NCBI GenBank assembly: GCA_012295275.1
Contig: CM022674.1
Coordinates: 10,381,292-10,427,291 of the forward strand
DNA from: Chrysomallon squamiferum
Taxonomy: Eukaryota > Mollusca > Gastropoda > Neomphalida > Peltospiridae
Length of the DNA stretch: 46,000 bases
Reading direction: 5' to 3'
Of this stretch, positions 35,001 to 46,000 are shown in pieces (within the stretch, counting starts at the first letter, position 1; each line of letters starts with the position of its first letter). The translations under genes and the position numbers were made by a program. The notes beneath the pieces were generated by a model. It saw nothing but the letters and a program-made list of their open reading frames with translations, did no database searches and was not told where the DNA came from.

Positions 35001-38000
35001 ATAATCAACAATTACAACTTCAAGGTTGCGAGACATAATAACATAAAGTTAGAAGATAGAGACGGCACAGGAAAAGACCAATATTCCCTGGACAAGTTGT
35101 TTGATCAATTGCATTATGATGTAGAAATCTTTGAAGATTTATCTCGAAAGGTATGTTTTTTAAGCAAACTCTATCCTGCATGAATATGAAATAATTCTAT
35201 ACATTTTATTTCTAAACAGTTATTTTACTGCAATGATTTTCATAGTTTTATTCTTAATTTTTTTTAAAGATAAGAATAAAATATTGTTTTTCATTTTTAT
35301 AGTTTGTTTGTATCATTAGTTTTCTCTAATGTGTTCTAATTTCACTAATTTAATTAAAATGTATATCATATACTGCAGTAAGTCTTTATTTTACACAGTT
35401 TTTATTTCATATTAATTAAGGTTTTTTTCATATAATTTTATTTAGAAACTTTTAGATACGATTCAAGCCATTGCTCAAAAAGATCACAGTGCCTATGACA
35501 GTTTTGTTTTTGTTATTCTGACCCATGGAGAGAAAGATAATATTTATGGAGTAGATGGAGAATGTCTACCAATCAGTTCAATCATATCTTCTTTTAATGG
35601 GTCAAACTGTCCAACCCTGGTAGGAAAGCCCAAACTGTTCTTCTTCCAGGCTTGTCAAGGAGGTAAGCAAAGTTTTGGTTACAGATATTTATATCTTGCA
35701 GTAAATAAACTTTATCAATGAGTGCATCATACTTCTTTCTGTTCTATTCTTTAGGAACTGTTTACATTTATTTTTTTTATATTTTGGTATGGCTACAATC
35801 TTTAGATCCTGCAGTTATCTTTTTTAATCAAAATTGGCAAGGTTACAACTTTTCATTTTACTGGGCGATTTAAAATGGAATGACCCCAAAATATTCATAT
35901 CATTATTTTTTTTTATATAACATGTTTGAGATGTAACCATAAAATTGTTTCTTTTTAAATATTTCTTAATAAATCTTTTGTTGGTAATGAAGGTAATACA
36001 AAAAGTAGATCTAGCTTATAAGTCTGTTTTATATGTGACTTGTATGATCTTTTGAATGCAACATACTGTGGGCAGTTTTGAATGTGACATGTAACATGTT
36101 TTGAAGATGACATGTAACATGTTTTGAAACTGACATGTAACATGTTTTGAAATTGACATGTAACATGTTTTGAAGGTGATTTGTACATCTTTTGAAGGTG
36201 ACTTGTACATCTTTTGAAGGTGACTTGCACTGTTTTGAAGGAGACATGTACCATGTTTTGAAGGTGACATGTACCATGTTTTGAAGGTGACATGTACCAT
36301 GTTCTGAAGGTGACATGTACCATGTTTTGAATGTGACTTGTACCATATTTTGAAGGTGATATATACCATATGACTTGTAACATGATTTGAAGGTGGCTTG
36401 TACCTTGTTTTGAATGAGACTTGTACCATGTTTTGAATGTGACTTGTACCATGTTTTGAATGTGATTTTAACAAATGTTAGTTTTGGCCCTCAGATTATT
36501 TTTAACAAAACAGTGTATAAGACCTTTTTCTTGAACAGTGGCAGGTATAATGAAGTTTGTATTAAACTTTTTCACATTAGTCCAGTTATTTGGTTGGTTT
36601 AAAGGACTCTCCAGTTCTTATTAATACAATATGTTGATGATGTAACAGAGTTTTTGGTAAGCAGTCATTTTTCTTATAAAAGAATATTTTAATAATATTA
36701 CTAGAATGGAGTTTTTTAGATTCCATCCAAAAATAATGCCAAAACATTTTTTCTTTAAAATAAACCAGCTTAATTGAGTAGAGATGTGTTTCAGTGCAGC
36801 CTTGAACATACTTTTTATAATTAATATGTTAGATTTATTTGAAGTAGTTGTCTCTGTTAGGATGTACTAATTAAATACATTTTCTGCATTGTACCAGTAT
36901 TAAGTTATGTTACTGTTGTTTTATATTTTTTCATTCATCTATTTTAAACAGCGAAAGATTTTTCTACGTGCATTTCAGTCTTAATATACTAAACAAATTC
37001 TGTTTTGCAGACTCCAAGGATTCTGGTGTGCCACTTCAAGCAGCACCACAGCTAAGTGGTAGACCAGATCATTATGAACTGTCTTTGAAGAAAATGAAAC
37101 AAATGAAAATGCCTAGCTCTGATGAAACAAGATCAGATTGCAAAAAGGAAGATACAGTACCCAGTGAAGGAGATATTTTCATTGCATCTGCAACTATTCC
37201 AGGTTAGTCTCGATAGCCATATAATTTTCTAGAAAAGATAGCACCAGATAAATTGTGGAAGGGCACTAGCAAGTTAATCTTTTTACAAGGACTCCTTTAA
37301 CACAGATGCACAGACTGAACAGACAGATGTGGAACAGAAAGGACATTTCATTACCTTTAACTGAAGTATTTTTTCAACACTTATTACACAAAGTAGTAAG
37401 ACCCTACTAAATATGTATCTAATACTATATTTTAAATAACAACAAGCAGATATAAACAGGTTCAGTATAAATACTGATATTTGTAAGACCAGGAATTTAT
37501 ATATTTATTGGTTTTATTTCCAGATTATTTGTCTTGGAGAAACACCAAGAAAGGAACCTGGTTTATTCAGGCAGTAGTTTATGTGTTTCAAAACTTTGCT
37601 TACAAGAATAATCTGAATGATTTGATGACCAAGGTATGTAAATTTTCACCATGCATTTTTTTGCAACAATTCTTTAGATCTGATACAATACTTTGTCAGG
37701 TGCCATTGTAATGAGAACCAAATTAGCTGATTTTATAAAATTTGAAGAAGAAATAAATTCTGAAGGCAACATCAAAAAGAAAATTATTATTATTATTATT
37801 TTTTTTATTCGTGATAGATCTTAGTTTATAAAAGAGATCATAGACCTCTAGTTATTCAATGTTTCATTCATTTACAGATTTCATTTCATATAATTTTATT
37901 TTATTTTTGGTATATATTTTTTTATCTATACTGTTAATAAGAGTATATTAAATTATTTCTTTTAGTAAATCTATGTTAACCTTAATCAACTGTTTTAACT

Positions 38001-38173
38001 TTGTTTATGTATTCTTGATTAAGGTTAATGGACTGGTTAACCGAGGCTCTACAGATGAAGGCTACAGACAGGTGTCAACTTTCCAGTCACGATTTCATAA
38101 ATCTTTCTACTTCTTCCCTGGATTGTCACAAACATCATCGTCTGGCCAAATCCACTGTCATCCAACAAACTGA
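30431..38173 (+). CDS. CASP2: CARD-containing initiator caspase, caspase-2 type
   Basis: Coding exons: 30431-30565, 32895-33144, 33956-34062, 34961-35150, 35446-35662, 37011-37202, 37524-37633, 38024-38173. They give about 445 residues (human caspase-2 is 452). Residues 1 to about 85 form a CARD (LRTKRTRIIEEI ... LEENGIITNFMLEEIM ... LLTTLPRRGENAFDKFYEVL), which recruits the enzyme to activating platforms. The large subunit has PRGKAVIINNYNF, the catalytic His in VILTHGEKDNIYGVDGE, and the catalytic Cys in FFQACQGD. A long acidic/basic linker (exon 37011-37202) would be cleaved between subunits. The small subunit has DYLSWRNTKKGTWFIQ (substrate-pocket Trp and Arg) and ends FYFFPGLSQTSS, like the LYLFPG tail of caspase-2. 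Phases agree except at exon 3/4: exon 3 ends in phase 0 and exon 4 needs two bases. A weaker donor after 34040 would repair this, or a small exon is missing. Confidence 0.92.
31535..31582. repeat. Dispersed ~48-bp motif, copy 1
   Basis: GTAGACATGCTTCACAACAG followed by CTTGCTCTGATTAGCAC and ATTAATTTT. A near-identical block occurs at 41752-41799. Confidence 0.75.
31627..32014 (+). mobile_element. Tigger-like MITE, inverted copy
   Basis: It starts CAGTGGTACCTTGATTATGA and ends AAGTCAAAGTACCACTA with TA flanks. Its left end corresponds to the right end of the element at 26932 (both carry AACACAACATCCGGCCAGCA), so it is inverted relative to it. No transposase segment is left. It lies in caspase-2 intron 1 and is followed by a (TA)n run to 32057. 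Confidence 0.88.
33145..33955 (+). other. Caspase-2 intron 2
   Basis: The first 220 bases are a degenerate tandem array of about 40-55 bases built on TTAAATAATTATTATTGTTAAATT. The open frame at 33676-33927 has no motif and is closed by stops before the next exon. Confidence 0.6.
34063..34960 (+). other. Caspase-2 intron 3, GT-rich low complexity
   Basis: About 34240-34640 is a G/T-rich stretch made of TGTGTTTGT-like words; its open frames of L, V, F and C are composition artefacts. About 34790-34920 is an ATT/ATC-rich run. A small exon may be hidden here, because the flanking exon phases disagree. Confidence 0.6.
36030..36480. repeat. 23-bp minisatellite in caspase-2 intron 5
   Basis: About 19 copies of GTTTTGAAGGTGACATGTACCAT, for example with CCAT at 36251, 36274 and 36297. 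The array lies between the exon with the catalytic cysteine and the linker exon. The unit has no stop codon on the minus strand in any frame, so three overlapping minus frames of 105-165 codons appear. They are repeats of one 23-residue period and not genes. Confidence 0.95.
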
Positions 38174-38241
38174 AAACTTTGTAAGCAGGGATGAAAATAC
38201 AGAAACCACAATTATGTCATGACTATTACTGAAACAATAGA

Positions 38242-38785
38242 CAGTGGTATCTTGACTTATGAGTTTAATAATTTGTTTCCTGACCAAATTAGCTCATATG
38301 TCAAATCACTTTCCTCAACTGAAATTAATTGAACTACCATTAATCTGTTCCAGCCCCCAAAAAACCACCCCAGTATTTTGTAACATGTTTGTAAATGACA
38401 AATATTGTATAAAAAAAAAAAAAAAAAAAGAATAATAAAAAAGAATGTAAAGAAATAAATTGGTTTTGTAAAGTCTGTTTATCTTGGATATCAGACAACT
38501 TGGCCTAATTGAAAACGCCTAGGATCCATTGTCAGAACATGTCCTTTTTGGCAAAATGCTGAACAAAACACAAGCACAGCACAGCAGATGCTTCCACGTA
38601 GTTTGTACCTGAAGTAAATGATACGGGATGCTTGGATGTTGTGTTGTTTATTGCGCCAACTGGTGGCAGCTTATCTGAAGCTGTTAGTAATTGGATTTTG
38701 GGTTGTTCAAATAATAAAAATCAATGATTGCTGATAACTGGGAAAACTTGTAAGTTGGTGCACTCATAAGATCAAGTTACCACTG
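38242..38785. mobile_element. Tigger-like MITE just after the caspase-2 stop
   Basis: It begins CAGTGGTATCTTGACTTATG and ends AAGTTACCACTG. It has the same orientation as the element at 26932 and shares GAATGTAAAGAAATAAATTG and TTGCGCCAACT blocks with it. It starts 68 bases after the caspase-2 stop and contains a poly-A run and AATAAA at 38434-38439 and 38454-38459, so the caspase-2 transcript may end inside it. Confidence 0.87.
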
Positions 38786-41122
38786 TATATGTAATTACAT
38801 AGAAAAAATAACCAATTTAACTAACAACTTGATATTGGTAATTTTCTTTTCGAAATGAAATGACAAACAACAGAACACACATTCACACTCAGGTACACAT
38901 GTTTATATTAAATCACTGACAGAGCAATTACAAGAAACTTTTATTACTGATTAGTAATTTAGGCTACTTGGAAACATTGTCAAATTCATCATGAGCTCAG
39001 TAATTTTAATTTTGTAATTATTCCAGTGTTACTATGAGTAATTTTGTTATAATTAAGGTTTTAATAGTTACTAATAGTAATAATAATTAATTCAAAATAG
39101 GTTTCAATCCATGTTCATTGTAAATGTTTTAAGATTTTATGTCAATAACATTATCTAAAATTGACATTTTATGCAAATGATACTGAGATTGTACAATTTT
39201 ATTTTTTCTTCTTCTTCTTTGTATTTTTTGGCAGTTTAATTTTATTGTTACAAACCTACTAACATGCAGAATGTATTTTTGAACTGAAAGTTGTGTGATA
39301 GAATAGTGTTTCTTTAACATATTTTTTTATCATTATTTTTTTTTTTTTTTTTTTTCTTTGTTTAAAACTAATCATGCCTTACAAAATAAATAATCCTTCA
39401 TATTACATATTTGCACATCAACAAACACAGAATACCAAAAACAGGCAGACAGTTGTTGGGACATATTCAATATCTATATTTTAATTGTTTCTGTGTGACA
39501 CTTTTTCAAATGCTGTTACATTTTCTCTGTTTAACAATAAGAATTGTTAGTTTATTTCTTTTTCTTTTTCACATTTACATTTTCAATTTGTCATTCAGTT
39601 TGGCTTAGAATATATTCAATATGCGTATGTGACATAAAAAAAGAAGAAAAAAGTAAAGCTGGTATAAATGCTAATTAATTGATTTTAAGTTATTTTTGTT
39701 TCTTTGTTATTTTATAAAGTTTTTTTTTTGTTGTTGTATTTTTTTTATTATTATTATTTTTTTCAATTTATATGTTTATATAAAATTCTTTTGAATTGTG
39801 TGATTTTTGGCCCTCAGAAGTATGGAGTATAAAAAATAGATTTAATGTTTACCCATCACTGGTACCTTTTACATATAAATAAATAACATTTGGAAAATAA
39901 TTATTTGTTTTCATTTCTCTTTAATCTGCAGCCTATTTGATGCTTTTGTAATTAGCCATAAAAATATACTGTAAATATTTACTTATTTTATATTACTTTA
40001 GAAACATGAAATGTTTGATAATAATACATATACTTCTGCTTAACAAAATAAAATATTTATAACATATGTCACTTCTTTTCTTGTTTTCTTTTTATACTTA
40101 ATGTAAATATAATCCTCTAAAAATAATTATGAGGTAGAAGTATTTGTCCTTTGTCTGCAGAAACAAAAGAACAAAAATCAACAAACTGTTGACAAAGACT
40201 GTTTGTAAATTTTCAGGTATGTTATGATATTTTATAAATGTGCTATTTGGAAAGTCTGAGGTATTAATTATAATATAACTCATCTTTTAACAAGATCTGA
40301 TCCATCTTTTCACTCCAAGTATCCACATTAGTGAATCATCCTCTGTATTCTAAGTGGTTCGCTGAGTAGTCTGGTATCAGAGAACAGTGTCAGCAACCTA
40401 ATTCTTGTGTGAGCCTTTCTTAACAAAGAAGTGTGAACATTATGTCAAATATTTATTTCTCAGTGTTCACTGTAATAGAATAATCGTACCAGTGGGATGA
40501 TTTCATCATCTTCCAGTCAGCCATGATTCACATATCGTGGAAAAGTTTCTATCTGAGTCACCTGTAGTATCAGCGATCAGAAAGGTATCATATTACTTTT
40601 AATGTTAACAAAATATTCAGACAAGTTACAAAGTTTCATAATAATACATATGTTATTATCTAGGTAATTTAAAAATGTAAACCTTTCACGGTACTCTGTT
40701 ACATCAGCTTTTCTGTTACACAGTAATAACCGAGGTCAAGAATACTGTACTGTTTTATTGTGTATGTTTATATTATCTGTTATATTGGTAGCTGTCCTGT
40801 AAACGATTTCAGTTGTGACAGTCCTGTCCATAAAGATGTTAACCAAGCATGATGTTTTCACTTTTATTTTTCAACACAGATTCTCATTCCTCTGTAAGGG
40901 AAACAACAATAAATTAAAGGATATTTAGAGAACAATAGGGAGGAGCAGAAATGTTACTGTTAACCCTTGTTTGACAAAGTATTCAATGTTGATCACTACT
41001 GGAAAAAAAAAATATATATATATATATTAAATAAAAACAAGAAAACCCAAAAGCTTATTGAGAACAATAATAATAAATTGCAATAACTCTCTCCTGCACA
41101 AAATTAACTGCTTTAATATCAG
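38786..41122. other. Intergenic AT-rich DNA
   Basis: No gene is recognised. Poly-T runs lie near 39340 and 39720. The short open frames here are poor in complexity or have no motif. Confidence 0.55.
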
Positions 41123-41345
41123 CAGGGTGTCTACAAAGTCTGGATACATAAGTAAAATAAATATGTTGTCTATTAGGGTGTCTAAGGTTGAATTCTTCTG
41201 GAACTTTGTGTTAAGACCATCCTTCTCGTCCACTTAAAAGTACCAACTCGATTCTTTCTTCTTTAGACAGAGCCATCATTCGATCTGGGTAAGAAAAATA
41301 AATAACAGTAAAATTCCCCATATACCCAGACTTTGTGGACACCCT
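41123..41345. mobile_element. Short MITE with 21-bp inverted ends
   Basis: A 223-base element whose ends are CAGGGTGTCTACAAAGTCTG and, reverse complemented, CAGGGTGTCCACAAAGTCTG. The inner ends are also related (GGATACATA against GGGTATATG). It has no coding capacity. The termini resemble those of Tc1/mariner-type elements, but I cannot assign the family from the sequence alone. Confidence 0.82.
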
Positions 41346-41465
41346 GTATGATAGATGATAATGTGATTATCACTGCTCTGAGTAACCTTTTCCAAATATC
41401 AAAAAAACAAAAAATGTAAACCCAGAAAGATTTTCTTTTGTTTTTATATTAACTTTATTTTGTTA

Positions 41466-41503
<38 letters not shown>

Positions 41504-43371
41504 TTACTTTATGCTCTTTCCTGACATCTCAGTTAATTTAGTAATTTATATAAAATTAACAACAACAAAAAAAATTATCGTTATGTTTATTTATTTACCA
41601 TTTTAGGTTTTATTTATACTTTGTTGTTATTTTTATTAATTTTGACAGACTCTTAAGACCGACCATTTGCCGAAATGTATTATTAAATTTAGGCAGAAAA
41701 CTAATAATATAAACTGAAACTTAGCACCACCCTTTTCTGAGTGTGCCTGAAGTAGACGTGCTTCACAACAGTTCGCTCTGATTAGCACGTTAATTTTCAT
41801 TCTGTCTCTCTACCATTTATTCTTCTGTAGTTTGGTAAGAGGGGTTGACTGTAACGGGGCAGGTTACTAGGTTTTCTTTATTTCCTTATTAATCATTTGC
41901 TACATTTAGTTAGTGCGTGTATGTGTGCGTATCTGTGTGTGTGTGTTATAAAGACATCAAACTGTATTCTAAATGCTAATAAAATAATGTAATCAAAACA
42001 GTTTACTTAAATGTAAATTGAACGAACAATCAAAACGTCATCGCGTTGAAGACCGATGTACTTTTCCCAATACAATACCTAGCATTTATTTAAACAAGAT
42101 CAATTCAAACAACAACTTACATGTGTGATAATGTGATTAAGAGACTGCGACAACGTTACTATAGTTACAAATGAAATAGTTTTGGGAATTAGACGTTTAA
42201 TTATACCCGTTCCCTGTAACACACACACACACTAAATAGAGATATACGGAAGTAAACTTGAATTAAGATTTATATACTTGGAATGTTGTAATTATGAATG
42301 GAACGAATTTAAAACGGGCTTTTAATGGTGGTTATTTTAACATTCTCAAGTTGATAAAATCTTCTGGGGATACGATTTCATAATTCGTTGTTACACAACA
42401 ATCAACGTGACATTACCAAATTATTATTATTTTTAATTCTTCAGTTTAATGGGCATACATATTTTATTTATTTGCTCGAACTTCGTGTAATATAATCTCT
42501 TTCTTTCTTTTTCTTTTCTTTAATCAGTTGATTCAAGTTTTATTGAAAAATGGTGTATATAAAATTTGGTCGAAGGAATCGGGTAATGTTCTAAAAATAG
42601 CAACAGCTTAGTTAAAAGTAACGAAATGTACCAAAGTACACGAAGTATGCGATGACGTCATCACATTTTTCTAATCACATAGAAACATTGATATTGCTGA
42701 GAATTGGCGAGTGAATGTTTTTGTCTTAAAAAAAGGTATGGTTTTGTTTATTTTATTTTTTTTTTCTTCTTTTTTTTTTTTTTTTTTACTGTGAATGTAA
42801 TAAAAAGTGTATAATCTGAAATAGATAATTTTAAAACTGTTTTCAGTTTAAATCTGTTTGAAGTATAAGGCTTATGTCTCACAAATAATTACCTAATTTT
42901 GTCTACGTATGAAAATTTGTCAGCATTAACATCAATAAACTACTAATTTATCCTGATCATATCGCATAAGAAATCTGAATTATGCGATTTCGTAATTATA
43001 TAATATTTTCTTACATTATTGCTGAAAGTTTAATGAAACAGTTGATTCATATATTTTACAGGATTTTGATAAAACAGAAAAATCGGCCATTCTGGATGTA
43101 ATTTACGATCTATCAAATTATGTTGCTCCGTCTTTTATTACACTGTGAATTAAACTGTGCAGTTTTAACTGCCTTAAAGTAAACACTACAAATTATAAAC
43201 GAGAAACAAAATCTGTCAGAAATAGGGTCCATGAACAGATTACCTCCGTGAATAAAAGATGTCAAATTATATTTTAAAAATGCAAAAACTCACACTGAAA
43301 ACTAATTTCTTTAGATTTGTGTTTTTATAATAATAATTGTTGTGACTATTACTATTTTGTTGTTAAAATAC

Positions 43372-43413
<42 letters not shown>

Positions 43414-43496
43414 GTTCTTGTTGTTGTTGTTGTTGTGTTTGTTGTTGTAGTTAATTTGGTTGTTACTAATTAAGTTGTTTTCTTTTTCTGAAACAG
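41346..43496. other. Intergenic region and probable 5' end of the last gene
   Basis: It holds a (TTA)n run at 41466-41501, the second dispersed motif at 41752-41799, a TG run near 41930, poly-T at 42757-42787, (TTA)n at 43374-43413 and (TTG)n at 43416-43437. A polypyrimidine tract and AG at 43495-43496 directly precede the ATG of the next gene. Promoter elements could not be pinned down. Confidence 0.5.
41752..41799. repeat. Dispersed ~48-bp motif, copy 2
   Basis: GTAGACGTGCTTCACAACAG followed by TTCGCTCTGATTAGCAC and GTTAATTTT. It differs from the copy at 31535-31582 at about five positions. Confidence 0.75.
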
Positions 43497-43927
43497 ATGA
43501 AAATTGTCCTCATATTGGTTTACTTCATTCTTCCAGTAAAGATCTGTTTTTCAAAACGAATCAGAAAGGTATAAAAAAGATGAAACAGAACATTACAAGC
43601 ACAAACACACATACTCACACATATTCACACTTTAAATCTGTCACAGTACAGATCAGACGCCCACACACTTATATTAAATGAAGATGAAGATGATGGTTAT
43701 CATTATCATAATTGTGAAACTCTATTTATAGATACATATGGAAGAAAAGCACACCAAAGAGAGAAGAAATCTTGATTATATCAAGAAAGATAACTTTCTA
43801 CAAAAACTGTTCAGACCAATCCTGGACTTAGATCCCAGTGTGCTGTTCAAACGAGGTAAAATTTGTATTTAACAGCACCATATTCTTGTTCATATCTTGA
43901 TTAGTCTCTACGTTTTCTTTGCAGTTT

Positions 43928-43928
<1 letters not shown>

Positions 43929-43993
<65 letters not shown>
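43929..43993. repeat. (CT)n microsatellite
   Basis: About 32 CT units in the intron between 43855 and 44372 of the last gene. The RE-repeat open frame on the minus strand is this tract. Confidence 0.95.
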
Positions 43994-43997
<4 letters not shown>

Positions 43998-45390
43998 ACA
44001 CATACATTTTTTTAGCCAACAAGAAACTACTAGATAGTTGCATTTAATATAAAATTCTGACAAATGTAAACTTACGTTGTGACAAATTAGAGATTATCAG
44101 TGAAACATCGATTTTTATAAATCAAAAACAATATTCCTGATAAGTGGTGACAGTGACACATATTGAGTATGGTGCTCATCTGTGACTGATAATTAGCCAG
44201 TTACTAAAATTAATTACATAATAAAAATTGTTATCTGCAAACTGAAAATAAAACTGTAACATCTTCTACAGAAACAAGCTTCTGTTTTACAAAGGAAGGA
44301 TATAACATATTTACACATGAAAACAACAATTCCTTTCACTACGTGTATTTACTTCAATTTATTTATTACAGAAGCCAAGACAGCTAAACCTGGCACTGAA
44401 CAGCCAGAAGATGGTATCAATGAGAAAGGATGTCAATGAAGCTAAACAACCTCTTAATCTCAATCTGGACTTGGATTTTAATTTCAAAACTTATCTTCCC
44501 ATGGCTTCTGAGGATTGTGGTGATGGCCATAGTCAAAACACAGTCAGCTTAACGGACATTCTGAACCCCTCAGATATTTCAGTGCGGCCATTAGCCTTGA
44601 CACTGACAGTCCACTGATATTCATAATCCTGTATCTGTCAATGGGTTTAACCCGACTGATGCATCTAACTCACCTGTTATCCAGATCTTGCTAGCCGGTC
44701 CGCCAGGACAGAAGGACAAAGCCCTCCACCAAGAGAAAGTGGGGATACTGAAACACATCCTGTTGTGGTAATCAGTTCAAATCAACAGTTTCAAAATGAT
44801 CTGGATGATAGTCCTAAAGAACAGGATGATAGTAAGAAGGAAGTCGATGATAAGAAGGAGCAAGATAATAGCTAGAAGGAACAAGATAATAAAAAAGGAA
44901 TAGGATGATAGACAGAAGGATGTTAGTAACAAGAAAAGGACGATACTAAGAAGGAACAGGATGATAAATAGAAGGAACAGGATGATAGACAGAAAGAAAA
45001 GGATGATAATAAGAAGGAATTGGATGAAATACAGAATGAAGAGGATGAAAGAGAGGAGGAGGAACTTTGTGAAATGGATAGCAGCTGGAGTAGACGGTGA
45101 CAAAGGTAGTGACTAGAACGTAGTATTGTCAAAACATTCATGAAATACACTAAGTTGTGTTATCCATAAGGAAACTGTGTGGTGAAAAAAGTACTGCAAA
45201 GGATATGCCGAACCAGTTAAAAGGTATGTAAACATTTCATATTTCATATGATTTCTACATATTTTTATACTGAATCAGTTAGTGCTAGTATTCGTGATGT
45301 GTGTCATGATACATAATGACTGAATAAAGTTAAATCTCAGTGACATTTCCTATGCTATTTTTGCTTTTACTTTATGTTAAAGGATGAGGC

Positions 45391-45393
<3 letters not shown>

Positions 45394-45463
<70 letters not shown>
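45394..45463. repeat. Compound (CT)n(CA)n microsatellite
   Basis: About 17 CT units pass directly into about 17 CA units, in the apparent intron before the exon at about 45528. Confidence 0.95.
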
Positions 45464-45467
<4 letters not shown>

Positions 45468-46000
45468 TACACATATTTGTATTATTAGTATTATCACTAA
45501 TTTATTATTATTATGATTATTATCAGGTATAAAGAGAAAGCTTGGAGGTTCTTTCTTCCTTAGATCTGTTCATGAAGATGGGCTGACAACTGATACCCAG
45601 CTCGTTGATGGACCCACGTTATTTTAAAATGATGGAAGTGGCATCAAAGCACACAGAGAAATCAAAAATGACAATATGATCCTCACAGTTTCTGATGTAG
45701 AGAAAGAAAACAAATCAAGCAAGAATGAATTTATTAATGATGTTAATTTATGTCTTACTGACCGTGAACATGTTGAACCTGACCTCAGTCAGTCAGACGG
45801 TGCAGCTAAACCAAAGTAAAGAATTCAGAAGAAAATAGAAAATGTTGCTACACATAAAGATGAAGCATCTATTTATGACTCCCATCTGCTCAACATTGAA
45901 AGTCCTCAGTCAGATGGGAAATCTGATGCTGAATGGCTAATGAAAACCTCAGAAATAATTAAAGATGTTGATGAATTCAGTGACAATGAAGAAATAAAAG

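Larger units (their letters stand above)
43497..46000 (+). pseudogene. Secreted acidic protein gene, reading frame apparently decaying (unrecognised)
   Basis: Exon 43497-43568 encodes a signal-peptide-like start (MKIVLILVYFILPVKICFS then KRIRK) right after an acceptor AG. It joins in phase 0 to exon 43732-43855 (MEEKHTKERRN ... DNFLQKLFRPILDLDPSVLF). This joins in phase 1 to sequence from 44372, where the frame stops after 22 codons. Protein-like sequence continues in other frames: KMVSMRKDVNEAKQPLN.. to 44617, NPVSVNGFNPTDASNSPVI near 44630-44690, then SSNQQFQNDLDDSPKEQDDS to a TAG at 44873. After that come KEQDD-like repeats broken by TAG codons, to EEDEREEEELCEMDSSW near 45090. A further exon from about 45528 (VHEDGLTTDTQLVDG ... 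SDAEWLMKTSEIIKDVDEF) has TAA at 45625 and 45817. It is either a pseudogene or a live 88-residue secreted peptide (exons to 44440) with dead DNA after it. No family was recognised. Confidence 0.5.

Noticed and set aside
35955-36474. Three overlapping minus-strand frames of 105-165 codons
   Set aside because: All are translations of one 23-bp tandem array inside a caspase-2 intron; same 23-residue period in each frame.
44777-45150. Two minus-strand frames of 75-108 codons rich in L, F, I and S
   Set aside because: Antisense of the acidic KEQDD-type repeat; leucine/phenylalanine-rich reading is the complement of GAA/AAG-rich sequence.
1-46000. CRISPR array, operon or bacterial-type system
   Set aside because: Direct repeats present are eukaryotic mini- and microsatellites without unique spacers; genes are spliced and animal in type.

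Overview
This is animal nuclear DNA: AT-rich, full of introns with GT/AG splice sites, and crowded with microsatellites, minisatellites and degraded transposons. The identifiable proteins are ordinary bilaterian ones (CCDC150, CCDC115, FBXO42, a folate-receptor-like protein and a CARD caspase of caspase-2 type). The repeat-rich, long-intron style suggests a lophotrochozoan, and a cephalopod such as an octopus is my best guess. That guess is inference from texture only.

Layout. 1-6881 (+): the last ten recognisable coding exons of a CCDC150-like coiled-coil gene; its start is outside the window. 8013-8618 (-): an intronless CCDC115 gene (V-ATPase assembly), tail to tail with CCDC150. 9890-14287 (+): a complete eight-exon FBXO42 gene (F-box, kelch repeats, conserved C-terminal block), head to head with CCDC115 across a 1.27-kb spacer that holds a long CT tract. 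A minisatellite rich in AATAAA follows its stop codon. 17384-17581 (+): a broken piece of Ty3/gypsy reverse transcriptase. 18653-23043 (-): three exons of a folate-receptor/riboflavin-binding-family protein ending in a probable GPI-anchor signal; the N-terminal exon or exons and at least one internal exon were not found. One of its introns carries a large foldback element, and a related element lies just upstream. 26932-27667: a deleted Tigger/pogo-like element that keeps a pipsqueak/CENP-B-type DNA-binding segment, with non-coding relatives at 31.6 and 38.2 kb. 29230-30370 (-): a decayed Ty3/gypsy pol (RNase H and integrase). 30431-38173 (+): a near-complete eight-exon caspase-2-like gene. 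43497-46000 (+): a signal-peptide gene with a highly acidic, repetitive body that appears to be losing its reading frame; it runs off the window.

These are neighbouring housekeeping and signalling genes, not an operon or pathway cluster. The most interesting material is regulatory or structural: minisatellites that copy splice junctions of CCDC150, a short upstream ORF overlapping the caspase-2 start codon, transposon inverted repeats inside transcribed introns, a transposon directly after the caspase-2 stop codon, and a folate-receptor-like gene that the simple open reading frames do not reveal.
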